Shown: piece after piece, positions 48,395-59,287 of the stretch
Numbering within the stretch: the stretch's first letter is position 1
Layout: the number at the start of each line of letters is the position of its first letter
Assembly: GCA_963513935.1 (NCBI GenBank)
Contig: OY740776.1
Location: 13,437,745-13,501,744, forward strand
DNA from: Aphrophora alni
Lineage: Eukaryota; Arthropoda; Insecta; Hemiptera; Aphrophoridae
Length of the DNA: 64,000 bases
Direction of reading: 5' to 3'
The notes under the pieces: generated by a model
What the model saw: the letters and a program-made list of their open reading frames with translations, nothing else
Databases searched by the model: none
Told to the model about the DNA's origin: nothing
Made by a program: the position numbers and the translations under genes

Positions 48395-49255
48395 TTGTGT
48401 TTTACATAAGTATGATTGTAGTAGAGTTACACAATTATAAATAGTTTTGCAATACTTTTATTCACTATTTAGTTGAAACTGACAGTTGGTGAAATCCCAC
48501 AATACAGTTTGAGTGGAAATGGCTTGAGGTGGTGGGGGGATGGTGTTATTCCAGCTTTAATTAAAACAGTATCACATAATGTCAAAACCAAATTATTAAT
48601 TTAGAAAACATAACAAACAAAGCGTAATTGAAAGCAAATAACCAAACAGGTACAAACAACAATTCGTAATACAATTATATTGATTTATCAAAACTGTATT
48701 GTGAGAAAACCAAGAGGAGAATATTTTCTGTGTGATTGTGTGGATACGTAACAGAAAATAAATATTCTGTGAACACGGAATTGAAACTTTGTTTTCAGTA
48801 AGCAAATAATTTTAGACATCAAAGGAGAAAACAAGTTGATCGACATCATGGTACTTACCCAGATCCATTATTGAAGCAGATCCTCTAAATGTCCTTTCTC
48901 AAAAGTTAGTTTCTTTTGCATTGAAGGAAAAGGTAAATTGTATCAGGTCATCCAGTTGGATATATTTGTTTAAAACAGTTGTAACACAGGACTTTTGAAC
49001 TTTCTTACTATGTCAATAACTACTTTATTTACAGATGCATGACCATAACTGGCTTTAGATGTGTATATAAAAAGTCTCTACTCGTTTCCCTCTTGACAGT
49101 TACTCCCTGGTGGATCTCATAACTGTGCCAAATATCACATTTTATTCGAAGCTCAGAATTCGTAAATTTATTTCGTCAACTTTCCTAATTCTCATCATAG
49201 AGAGGTGAGGTTAGTGCCAATTACATGCGATTATAAAAACTGCAGTTTTGTTACA
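48395..49255 (+). repeat. Rep-B1 plus Rep-B copy
   Basis: 48400-48870 matches 25690-26180, and 48900-49255 matches Rep-B (TTACAGATGCATGACC, TCTCTACTCGTTTCCCTCTTG, CAATTACATGCG). The Penelope target site is present uninterrupted here too, with a base change, at about 48750-48770. Confidence 0.85.
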
Positions 49256-49259
49256 TAAT

Positions 49260-49850
49260 TTAGTGTTATAAGTTGAAATGTCGGTAAAACGACCCAGCGG
49301 GAATTTATAAAAAATACGTCATTTTTCAATATCGGCTCAACCGATGTCTTTGAAATTCTAGTAAAATTGAAAGAACGATGAACGTTTTAGACCCAAGTTT
49401 TTGATTTTTTTCGGTTTTAGTGTGGCTAACTAAGATAGTATATTCAAACTTCCACTTTTTATAGAAGTAGTCTTAAACACAAACTTAGAAATATACTGAG
49501 ATATCTCGATAAAAGCCAACCTTAGAAGAGAACATTCTCCACTTATTTAGACAACGTTATAACCCCCGAAAGCCACGCGTGTTCATATTCTAAAATGAGC
49601 GTCACGTATGAGCTATCGAGTTACAGTATAAACACGTCGCAAGCAAACTGTAAAAGTTCTAAACACTTGGGACGATATATGGCCCAACGCCCAGTCAGAA
49701 ACACTGTATAAAGTATTTAACACGTGTTTATTTAACTTGCTGACACCCGTTTGTAACAAAACATCTTACAGAAGTTGAAATCAGCTGTTCTAATAAATTA
49801 AAATTGAAAACATTGTTACACTGACGTAATTTATTATTAAAACAACATTG
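49260..49850. other. No recognisable feature
   Basis: AT-rich spacer. Confidence 0.4.
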
Positions 49851-49863
49851 AGTTTGACATATT

Positions 49864-50010
49864 ATTAGATAGATTAAAACTCGAACAGAAGATCTTCAGT
49901 TATAGTTTAGTTATTGTACTGTAGGTCATGTATCACTGAGGATGACGACTTTGTCGTTGAAACGCGTTTGATTAAGTAAACGTAATTTTGTGAGATCATG
50001 TATGTGATTA
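49864..50010 (+). mobile_element. Short element related to 60030-60170, with hammerhead-like motif
   Basis: TTAGATAGATTAAAACTCGAAC at the start, TCATGTATCACTGAGGATG and TTGAAACGCGTTTGATTAAG in the middle match the reverse complement of 60030-60170. The right terminal repeat is decayed here. Confidence 0.6.
49929..49976 (+). ncRNA. Hammerhead-like motif
   Basis: TCA, CTGAGGA (49936-49942), T, GACGAC-TTT-GTCGTT (stem II), GAAAC, self-complementary ACGCGT (stem III), T at the cleavage-site position, TGA pairing with the initial TCA. Stem II is well formed. As in the other copies there is one extra base after the CTGANGA box. Confidence 0.45.
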
Positions 50011-50011
50011 T

Positions 50012-51045
50012 TCCATAGATGACATAATTATTTATACCATTATCTACGAATTTATAGTCGTAGTTCAATGTAGAGTACACATTCATCGTATTTGGAAGCG
50101 TAATTGATCCAACTATTGTTTAGATAATACATTTCTTACTTGGTCTTCAAAAGTGAAAAACCTCTGGGTCATAATCGCCTTTAAAAAAGTGAAACACCAC
50201 AGCGTGACGCCGCAGATGTGAAATGTTAAAATAATTTATGAAAAGTATGGGGGGGGGGGTGTTACCGTCCTGGGACAGTAGGTAGAAAAGAAAACTTTAA
50301 TTATTTATCCATTTTAAAAATTAATAAAACTTTCAATAAATGTTATGAAAATATTAAATATATGTAATGGTTATTTTTTTATTATTTAATACATATTTAA
50401 TTTTTGAAAAATGTAATAAAGAGGCAATAATTGGACAGTGTTCATACTCTACGTGTATTTATAATATAAATTTAAGACCATGTGAATTCTGTATAAACCA
50501 AAATTTAATTTCTTTATTAATATTAGTAAAAAAAATATATTTACATTTGAATAATTTTTTAAACTACTCTTTAATAATACATTGTTCTCGTATTTGGGAA
50601 ATAATAATATTATTTTCATTATTTGAATTAACATTGTATTTTACAAATGAAATTATTGGTTTGTGATAACTAAACTATAAAATCAATTTGAATGAAATCG
50701 ATCAAAATATCTTGTGAATACAGAGTCTATTAAATCATAAGGGTAACAAATCTTGTAAGATATAATGAGGCTTACACAATAGTTCATCGGTTGCGGTGGT
50801 AGGGTTGGATTTATAAGGCCATTTAAACTCCAAATAACATCAATCAATAAATCAATTGATCAATCATAGTTAGGAGAACTGTCATGGTCGAGACAATGAC
50901 AATTTCTGTCAGGTATTCGCACAATGATACAGAATATTTATTCGTCTTTAGTAGTGTCAGAGTTGGAAGAGTATCAGGAGAGACCCGACAGGAAAGATGG
51001 AAAGAGGGATCTAACCCAAGACTAGAAAAAATACAACGTATTAGA
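50012..51045. other. No supported gene
   Basis: Very AT-rich, with a G-run near 50250. Frames at 50367-50666 are hydrophobic by composition only. Confidence 0.4.
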
Positions 51046-51049
51046 CTTA

Positions 51050-51540
51050 TTTAACTTTTAACACTCTAAATTAGAAAACACCATTACAGATTTTAATTCC
51101 ACATAAAGACCCCACCCTTCTACGATGGCAAATAGCAAAGAGAAACTTGACCTAAGAAAATGTGATATTTGTATAGTTTTGAGATTCACCAGGGTTGAAA
51201 AATTGTCAAGAGGGAAAAAAGTAGAGACTTTTTATACAGATCTGAAACACGATGTAGTCGAACCTCTGTAAATTAAGTAATTATGGACATAGTTACAAAG
51301 TTCAGATGTCATGTGTAACAACTGTTTTAAACAAACTAATTTAGACACCTTGATCTACCAATACAATTGAACTCTTCCTTCAATGTCCTAACTGTTGAGC
51401 AGGATATTAACAGGATCTGCTCATATAGTGGATCTGGGTAAGTACCATGATGTCGATCAACTTGTTTTCTCCTTTGATGTCTAAAATTTGCTTACTGAAA
51501 ACAAAGTTTCAATTCTGTGTTCACAGAATATTTAATTTCT
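51050..51540 (-). repeat. Rep-B/B1, distal part, left of the Penelope insertion
   Basis: The reverse complement continues the Rep-B1 to Rep-B order seen at 26070-26510. It ends at the target-site copy ATTTAATTTCT (51530-51540). Confidence 0.88.
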
Positions 51541-51589
51541 ATATCTAGATAAATACCTTATATTAGTAGTCAGAGCAATTCTTGTTATT

Positions 51590-51645
51590 GTATATCACTA
51601 CAGCTGTTTCGCCGATCACAGTCGGCTTCGTCAGGTGCAGGACAC
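51590..51645 (-). ncRNA. Hammerhead-ribozyme-like motif of the Penelope-like element
   Basis: On the minus strand: CAC (stem I), CTGACGA, one extra A, GCCGA-CTGTGA-TCGGC (5-bp stem II with 6-base loop), GAAAC, self-complementary ACAGCTGT (stem III), A at the cleavage-site position, then GTG closing stem I. Hammerheads of this minimal type with very short stem III are known in Penelope-like elements. The extra base beside stem II is the only clear deviation from the canonical core. Confidence 0.65.
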
Positions 51646-51813
51646 TTAAATAAAACACATAAACACGACACTGAACATATACGACACTAAAAACATTGTT
51701 TTAAAATATTCGGAGGCTAGCTCTTCGTTAAATTTTACACTAAAAATGTCCGTGTGTGGCCACATCATTATTCATTCGTTTCCGGACGGATACTGAAATA
51801 AGACTGATGATAG

Positions 51814-53337
51814 TTAACTGCCTTGGAAGTCCATTTGTTTATTCAGAGATAAGATTATATCGTAGATCGGGTTGGCTGCGAAGTTCAATTTCTCATTGAG
51901 AAGTATGTTGGGATGTTTCTTTTGGGTGATGTATATATTGTATTCTTCCAATACGTCGAGACGGTGTCCCTTCCTCTCATTATGAATGATGTCAAGATTG
52001 GTATTGATATTAGTGTAATTATGATTGGTGTTTATCAAATGTTCGGCAAAATTGGAAGTATGTTTGGAGAGATGATTTTTATGTGACGGTAAATGTTCTT
52101 TAAACCTTTGTGTAAAGGATCTGCCAGTTTGACCTATATAAATTTTTTCGCAGTCGTCACACTTGAGTTTGTATACTCCACTATTGTCAAATTTATTGAT
52201 AATATTTGGCTTTATCTTGGTTTTAAGGATGTTATTCAGGCTATTGGAGGTTCGGTATGCCAAGTTGAAACCATGTTTACGGAATATGTTGTTTGTCGGA
52301 CGGTCCAGAATGTGGTTATATTTAATTGGTACGAATTTTCTGTTTTCTTTTTTTGCTGTAGGTTGGAATATATTATTGCGATCGCTAATTTTCTTTTTAT
52401 GTTTATATATTAGTTTATCTATTATCTCTGTTTTGAAACCATTTGCGTTTGCTATTTGCTTTATTATAGCTATTTCATTTTTTAGGTCATTTTGGCTCAT
52501 AGGTGTGCTAAGTGCCCTGTATACGAAACTGTTGTATGCGGCCAGCTTGTGTGATTGTGGGTGATAAGAACTATTGTGAATGGTATGATCAGTTTGGGTT
52601 GGTTTTCTATAGATTTTAAATATGCGTTTATTATTATGCTTAGATATTGTTAAATCAAGGTAGTTTAGGCTATTGTTGGTTTCCACTTCAGAGGTGAAGC
52701 TTAATAATGAGTGTATGTTGTTCAAATAATTGGTAAACAAATCTATCTGTCTTCTTGTGCCATCGAATAGACAAATTATATCGTCCACGTAGCGGTGGTA
52801 ATATATGATGTTTTTTGAGAATTTGTTTGTTAGGTTCATTATGTGATTATTTTCTATTTCATTAAGAAAGATTTCCGCCATTATACCTGAAAGAGGTGAT
52901 CCCATCGCTAAGCCTTCATTCTGTAAGAAAGTTTCATTATTGAAGCTGAAGTAGTTCTGAGAGAGACATATTGAGAGCAGGTCAACCAATTCTTTTGCCG
53001 CTTTTTCGGGAAGTGTGTTATGTTTTAGTTTTTCTTTTAGGATATCTATTGTTTCTTCTATGGGTATATTAGTGTATAGGTTTGATATGTCATATGAGAT
53101 CAATGTGTATCGAGGTAGTACATTTACATTACCAATTTTATTTATCAGATCTAAGCTGTTTTTTAAACTGTGGCTCTGTTCAAATTTTACTGTCTTTTTG
53201 ATAGTACTCTCAAGAAATTTTGATAGTTTGTAAGATGGTGCGTGTGTGAAATTCACTATGGGTCGAATAGGTATATCCTTTTTGTGCATTTTCGGTAGGG
53301 CTCTTAGAATTGGTGCGGATGGTTTGATCATTTTCAA
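51814..53337 (-). CDS. Penelope-like reverse transcriptase with GIY-YIG endonuclease (N-truncated)
   Basis: An uninterrupted 507-codon frame from the ATG at 53337; the frame is open upstream to about 53450 but has no earlier ATG. Reverse transcriptase blocks: PRALPKMHK-type finger motif near residues 12-19 (LRALPKMHKK), the first catalytic aspartate in LISYDISNLYTN (D83), the primer-grip-like GLAMGSPLSG at 142-151, and the catalytic YVDD at 183-186. NSLNYLDLTI and IYRKPTQTD at about 222-250 are typical of Penelope-like enzymes. The endonuclease has GVYK at 387-390 and KIYIGQTGR at 398-406, followed by R and E residues of the active site. Such enzymes cut target DNA and prime reverse transcription there. 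Lack of stops suggests a recent insertion, although the N-terminal region is gone. Confidence 0.93.
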   Translation of the reverse strand: MKMIKPSAPILRALPKMHKKDIPIRPIVNFTHAPSYKLSKFLESTIKKTVKFEQSHSLKNSLDLINKIGNVNVLPRYTLISYDISNLYTNIPIEETIDILKEKLKHNTLPEKAAKELVDLLSICLSQNYFSFNNETFLQNEGLAMGSPLSGIMAEIFLNEIENNHIMNLTNKFSKNIIYYHRYVDDIICLFDGTRRQIDLFTNYLNNIHSLLSFTSEVETNNSLNYLDLTISKHNNKRIFKIYRKPTQTDHTIHNSSYHPQSHKLAAYNSFVYRALSTPMSQNDLKNEIAIIKQIANANGFKTEIIDKLIYKHKKKISDRNNIFQPTAKKENRKFVPIKYNHILDRPTNNIFRKHGFNLAYRTSNSLNNILKTKIKPNIINKFDNSGVYKLKCDDCEKIYIGQTGRSFTQRFKEHLPSHKNHLSKHTSNFAEHLINTNHNYTNINTNLDIIHNERKGHRLDVLEEYNIYITQKKHPNILLNEKLNFAANPIYDIILSLNKQMDFQGS

Positions 53338-53513
53338 ATGTCTTTTCGTTTTGTCATCAATGATATGACTGCATTTGTTTATATGTTGTTTGATGATCGT
53401 GATCGTGATCGTCGTTTGTTTATATACAATCGTTAAGATATATCGTTAAGATATATACATTCAGCAATTCAAAAGCGAAAAATATAAAATCAATTTGGTT
53501 TTATAAGAATATA

Positions 53514-53935
53514 ATTTAATTTCTGTCAAGTATCCACACATTCACACAGAAAATACTCTCCTCTTGGTATTCTCACAAAACAGTTTTGATAAATCAATAT
53601 AATTGTATTACGAGCATTGTTTGTACCTGTTTGGTTATTTGTTTTCAATTACGCTCTGTTATGTTTTCTAAATTAATCATTTGGTTTTGACATTATGTGA
53701 TACTGTTTCAATTAAAGCTGGAATAACACCATCCCCCCCACCACCTCAAGCCATTTCCACTCAAACTGTATTGTGGGATTTCACCAACTGTCAGTTCCAA
53801 CTATCCAAAATAGCCTTAAGGGATGCAAGTTTTCAACTAAATAGTGAATAAAAATATTGCAAAACTATTTATAATTGTGTGACTCTACTACAATCATACT
53901 TATGTAAAACACAATTACTCTGTCTGCAAGCTTAT
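53514..53935 (-). repeat. Rep-B1, proximal part, right of the Penelope insertion
   Basis: The reverse complement matches 25695-26075 and 48400-48750 (for example GGCTTGAGGTGGTGGGGGG and TACATAAGTATGATTGTAG). Together with 51050-51540 it makes one uninterrupted Rep-B1 copy. Confidence 0.9.
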
Positions 53936-54163
53936 AACTCCAGAGCCGCTTATCCGATTTTCATAATTTCTTTTCTATATTGATAAGATATCCTGACAGA
54001 TTTTAGTATTTGTTTGAGTTCAGGTTACATTGGCAATCCTTCCCAACCTTAACACCTAACCAGTAAAAGGGGTATAGTGTAATTAAGATGAAAATCACAA
54101 CCTCCATTTTGGATAGATTTTCATTTATCATTTTCTCAGGAATATGAAAAAACGTTATTTTAG

Positions 54164-54382
54164 ATTACTATTTAATTACCTTGTTTTGAGGTGTTACCGT
54201 CGAACAATCCTTACTTGTAGTTTACACTATCTTATATTACGCGTTTCAACTATTTGCCAGTCATTGTTTTATATTTGAAAATGACTGACAAATAGTTGAA
54301 ACGCGTCATATAAGATAGTGTAAACTACAAGTAAGGATTGTTCGACGGTAACACCTCAATACAAGGTAATTAAATAGTAATT
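54164..54382. mobile_element. Foldback element with ~100-bp near-perfect arms
   Basis: Left arm 54164-54264 and right arm 54280-54382 are inverted copies differing at only about three or four positions; the loop is about 15 bases. Arm words include ATTACTATTTAATTACCTTG, GGTGTTACCGTCGAAC and TTGTAGTTTACACTATCTTA. Near the loop each arm has GTTGAAACGCGT, the stem III box seen in the hammerhead-like motifs, but the CTGA box is imperfect (CTGACAA or CTGGCAA). Confidence 0.85.
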
Positions 54383-54439
54383 AATTATTAACAATCCTGT
54401 TGTGTTACAAGCAAACATAATGGTTATTTTAGAGATACC

Positions 54440-55710
54440 GTCTTTCCGCCGCTGTTGTCACGTAAGCACGATAACAGTTTACAAAAATTAAGATGGAAAC
54501 ATGAAATCTAATATAGTGGACTATAGTGTGCTCATACCGAACTCTTTTGGACTTCAACAAAACATGCTGGTCGCCAACTCTCTAACCGGTAAACAACTAA
54601 AAAATCTATATGGTTTTGAGGTTTAAGAAGAAGAGATGACTATGTGGTCCGAACATTGCTCTTAAAACAACACATAAAGGGCGATCTTGTAAAAGATGTA
54701 TTATATCAAAATCGGCTGTCTTAATTTCGTTTAAATTATAGTGAAATGTAAAGATGATTGAAAAAAACCTGTTTGCAAAATCGCAAGTAATAAAATTATG
54801 TTTCAGGATTGAATGGTTTAAAATAAACCTCAATCGGCATTATTAAATGTTCCATTCAATGAAATACGTTTCACGTTGAGTATGCGTTTATGACAAGAGC
54901 GAAGCAAGCTTTTTTGAAATTATTATTTTCATTTCAAAGATGGCGCCTATTAATAATTTTAAATTTTTGACTGATATCTACCGTACTGAGTTTTTTGTGA
55001 CAAACAATGTTGGTAGATTATTGTTTCGTTTAGGGACAGCTTAATGAGAAAGTTTGTGCACTGTTTTTCGACATTTATTAAAAGAAAATTATTATTATTA
55101 TTATTATTATTATTTTACTGTATTTAATTGTCAAAATTTGGTGCAAAAATTAACTCTTAGAATGAGTGAGAAGGATTCTGTAATTTACTTTAAAAGTGCG
55201 CATGCTCCTTGAATCAACCTATTTATGTAAGTTGAAACCATGAATGAATTGAAGTATTCCCAAACTGTATCAGCTAAAAATAAACTTCTTTCCACTCGAG
55301 ATTGTGTTTAAGTGAAAACACGATTCCCCCGAATAAACATCCACAGGGGATATTGATATAAAGTCTGTCTATTTTGAGTTGATCGGGCGCCAGTCTTCAA
55401 GAGATACTACGAACTGTGTAGAATATCACAGAAATATTGTTTGCTTATTGTTACAGAGAGAGGGTCACATCGTTATCTTTCTATTTGAACTTTCTTGTCC
55501 ACACAAAGAAAATAGAGATACACTTTGAGTTCCTTAACGAAGGTCCTTGAGTTCCAAACAAATGTTTATAAAAATGTCTGTCTGTAGGTAGATATGTAAC
55601 GACGTAGAGAGGAAAACTTACAAATGAATTTGATTGAATTTGATAGACACTCTTCTTTTCTTTATCAAATATACGTAGTATAGGGAAAGTTTTGTGATGG
55701 GTCAAAAATT
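54440..55710 (-). repeat. Rep-D, right copy of the inverted pair
   Basis: Reverse complement of 45880-47195. Best preserved from 55190 to 55710. It contains an (ATT)n microsatellite at 55093-55113 absent from the other copy, and its outer end passes without a break into the 31-bp minisatellite. Confidence 0.88.
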
Positions 55711-57322
55711 GTCAAGTTTTGTGACGGGTCAAAAACCCTTTGTCAAGTTTTGTGACGGGTCAAAAAACCATTGTCAAGTTTTGTGACATGTCAAAAAACC
55801 ATTGTCAAGTTTTGTGACGGGTCAAAAAAAACATTGTCAAGTTTTGTGACGGGTCAAAAAACCCATTGTCAAGTTTTGTGACGGGTCAAAACCTTTGTCA
55901 AGTTTTGTGACGATTCAAAAAACCCATTGTCAAGTTTTGTGACGGGTCAAAAAACCCATTGTCAAGTTTTGTGACGGGTCAAAAAACCCATTGTCAAGTT
56001 TTGTGACGGGTCAAAAAACCATTGTCAAGTTTTGTGACATGTCAAAAAAAACATTGTCAAGTTTTGTGACGGGTCAAAAAACCCATTGTCAAGTTTTGTG
56101 ACGGGTCAAAAACCTTTGTCAAGTTTTGTGACGATTCAAAAAACCTTTGTCAAGTTTTGTGACGGGTCAAAAACCTTTGTCAAGTTTTGTGACGGGTCAA
56201 AAACCTTTGTCATGATTTGTGACGGGTCAAAAACGTTTGTCACGTTTTGTGACGGGTCAAAAACCTTTGTCAAGTTTTGTGGCGGGTCAAAAAACCTTTG
56301 TCAAGTTTTGTGACGGGTCAAAAACCTTTGTCATGTTTTGTGTTGGGTCAAAAACCTTTGTCATGTTTTGTGACGGGTCAAAAACCTTTGTCAAGTTTTG
56401 TGACGGGTCAAAAACCTTTGTCATGATTTGTGACGGGTCAAAAACGTTTGTCACGTTTTGTGACGGGTCAAAAACCTTTGTCAAGTTTTGTGGCGGGTCA
56501 AAAAAAATTGTAAAGTTTTGTGACGGGTCAAAAAACCTTTGTCAAGTTTTGTGACGGGTCAAAAACCTGTGTCGTGTTTTGTGACGGGTCAAAAAACCTT
56601 TGTCAAGTTTTGTGACTGGTCAAAAACGTTTGTCACGTTTTGTGACGGGTCAAAAAACCTTTGTCAAGTTTTGTGGCGGGTCAAAAAAAATTGTAAAGTT
56701 TTGTGACGGGTCAAAAAACCTTTGTCAAGTTTTGTGACTGGTCAAAAACGTTTGTCACGTTTTGTGACGGGTCAAAAAACCTTTGTCAAGTTTTGTGGCG
56801 GGTCAAAAAAAATTGTAAAGTTTTGTGACGGGTCAAAAAACCTTTGTCAAGTTTTGTGACGGGTCAAAAACCTGTGTCGTGTTTTGTGACGGGTCAAAAA
56901 ACCTTTGTCAAGTTTTGTGACTGGTCAAAAACGTTTGTCACGTTTTGTGACGGGTCAAAAAACCTTTGTCAAGTTTTGTGACGGGTCAAAAAACCTTTGT
57001 CAAGTTTTGTGACGGGTCAAAAAACCTTTGTCAAGTTTTGTGACTGGTCAAAAACGTTTGTCACGTTTTGTGACGGGTCAAAAACCTTTGTCAAGTTTTG
57101 TGACGGGTCAAAAAACCTTTGTCAAGTTTTGTGACGGGTCACAAAACCTTTGTCAAGTTTTGTGACGGGTCAAAAAAAATTGTAAAGTTTTGTGACGGGT
57201 CAAAAAACCTTTGTCAAGTTTTGTGACGGGTCAAAAAACCTTTGTCAAGTTTTGTGACGGGTCAAAAAACTTTTGTCAAGTTTTGTGACAGGTCAAAAAA
57301 CCTTTGTCAAGTTTTTTGACTT
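55690..57322. repeat. ~31-bp minisatellite, about 52 copies
   Basis: Units read AAGTTTTGTGACGGGTCAAA followed by AAACCTTTGTC with variants (GACATG, GACTGG, GGCGGG; ACGTTTGTCACG; AAAATTGTA). Units are 30-32 bases depending on the A-run. Blocks of several variants recur, for instance the GACTGG-ACGTTTGTCACG pair, so there is higher-order structure. Where units are 30 bases the frame stays open on both strands, producing spurious decapeptide-repeat ORFs. Confidence 0.97.
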
Positions 57323-57324
57323 TC

Positions 57325-58290
57325 ACAGAGTTCTGTTTAAAAAATAAATAAATTCCATCGTTCGTCTATTACTTGAGGTTGTCACTTGTTATACGTCTGA
57401 GGTTGTCGCCTAGGGTATGTACAGTTTACAACTCAAACCGAGGACCGATTTCATTCTAACTTATTATATTCGCATATTTTAATCATATTGAAGTTATTTT
57501 TACTTTAATTTCTTTGAAATCGGTAAAGCTGGTTTTGTTAAATTACGCTTTTTACAACGTCCCAATGACCATGTTTTTCAATTTTTTCCCTATAACTCAA
57601 TAATCAATAAATAAACTCAATAAATTTTTGAGAGATATGCAACTAAGTAAGTTTTGTTTGAATCCTTAGAGGTTATACTAAAGCTGATTTTGTCGTATTT
57701 TTTTTTTTTTTGACAGCTACACCAAATTTTGAGTTTATTATAATACAATGAAAAAAAGTCCCAATAAAATGGCAAAAAAATATACTAAATTTTAATAAAA
57801 TTATTGCTTGTGGGCTGTAGAGTACTACTCAAACCTAGACGCCAGACGCATGAAAGACATCATTTTCGGACTCCGGTAACATCAAAACGAATATCCAAAA
57901 ATGTTACATTATGACGTAGTGAGAATGTTAATTAATTGCTCAAAAAACAAATATCAAGTTTTGCCGATATCTTCGTTTTTAGGTCCCCTGGGTTCAAATA
58001 AATTTTTTTATATGAAACATCTAATCCGGTTGTACGGGAGTAAGATTAGGGTCCACATAGGGGGCAGTTATATTTATAAAGGAAAGTATTTCAATCGTCC
58101 TAACGCCAACATATTATTTTCTTCGTCAAATAAACACTAGTTTTATTTATACTGCACACATAATATTTCCAAAGGTAAAATTTTTGTTTACTACCTCAAA
58201 GTAATTTTTGTTACCGCTATATTTTTCCTATACGTAGAACTATAGAAAGAATATAAATGCAAAGTTGGAAATATATAGGATTTATCGTCT
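57325..58290. other. No supported gene; weak Rep-C-like pieces
   Basis: AT-rich. At 58110-58160 a CGTCAAATAAACACTAG block resembles the Rep-C end. The frame 57901-58140 is open but not recognised. Confidence 0.35.
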
Positions 58291-58294
58291 TGTC

Positions 58295-58960
58295 TATGTA
58301 GACTGGTTGCGACTTACAGACAGAAAAACAAGCGCGTGAGATTATAAGAGTTCTTAGTTTTACCTACAGTCCTTAATTTTACCTACAGTTTAAGAGAAAT
58401 CGATGAAAATGCAACATCTTTTAAATACTTATAGAACTGTTTGTCTCACATCTCACAAAAATCGCGTTTTAAAATTAAACGCTACGCATTTCTCTGTGTG
58501 GTTAAATTCAATTGTATTCGTCGTACAATTAATTATAATATAAAATTTCACAATGTAATTTAATTTCAAAATAAAATAATTTTATTTCAAATTTGTAGAT
58601 TATACCGTGTTTAAGTTATATTGGGGGGGGGGACATAATATCTGACATTTTAAACTTGACCTAGCGTCAATTTTTCTTCCCGTCAAATAAACATACATAT
58701 TCGTAATAAGAATAATTTATAGGATTATCTCATACCTACACATATTATTTCCGAAACAAAATATCTACTCCATAGTTTTTACACCTTTTGAACTAACTCC
58801 AAGGTCGGTTGTTGTTTTTTTTTTACCGCTGTATATTTTTCTATTTGTGGGAGAATACAAAGAATATAATTGCAAAGTTTGAAATATATAGGATTTATCA
58901 TATTTTCTATGTAGACAGAGAGACACGTGAGTGATATTGTAAGAACCTCAGTTTTACCTA
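58295..58960 (+). repeat. Dispersed repeat Rep-C, diverged copy plus partial copy
   Basis: Shares with 36890-37870 the ordered words GTTTTACCTAC, ATCGATGAAAATGCAA, CTGTTTGTCTCACATCTCAC, TGTATTCGTCG and AAACATACATATTCGTAATA. A second partial piece, ACCTCAGTTTTACCTACG, is near 58945. Confidence 0.8.
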
Positions 58961-58964
58961 CGAG

Positions 58965-59280
58965 CTGTTAAAAAATATAACGGTTAAGGAATAACTGTTA
59001 AAACTAAAATAACCCATAACGGCAGTCATTAAAAGCGCGATTTTAATCAAATACGATTTTGAATAAGGACGCTTTTATGGCATAATCAAAGCAACTTTAG
59101 ACCATTTAAATATTAATTTAAGAGACAACGTCCATCTTTGTTATTCACTATTTGAATACCGAACTGATATTATTAGTTTTGTTGGTTTTTATTTTAAATA
59201 CGGTTGACTAGAAACGTTTATGAAGTTTTCATACAGTAAAACGTATGTTTTTTATTTAGACAGTAAAATCAAGCTTACTA
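58965..59280. other. Intronic spacer downstream of the host exon
   Basis: AT-rich sequence; nothing recognised. Confidence 0.4.
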
Positions 59281-59287
59281 TACTTAC

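Larger units (their letters stand above)
51541..53513 (-). mobile_element. Penelope-like retroelement, 5'-truncated (1973 bp)
   Basis: Interrupts a Rep-B1 copy and is flanked by an 11-bp direct repeat ATTTAATTTCT at 51530-51540 and 53514-53524. The same site occurs once, uninterrupted, in the paralogous repeat at about 26075-26085. On the minus strand the element holds an RT plus GIY-YIG frame and a 3' region with a hammerhead-like motif. The N-terminal part of a normal Penelope-like polyprotein is missing, so the copy is 5'-truncated. Confidence 0.92.

Noticed and set aside
52093..53233. Plus-strand frames inside the Penelope-like element
   Set aside because: Shadows of the minus-strand reverse transcriptase/endonuclease frame.
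56086..56554. Long frames with a decapeptide repeat, on both strands
   Set aside because: They are products of 30-bp minisatellite units, open on both strands and in more than one place; no start context or flanking gene structure.
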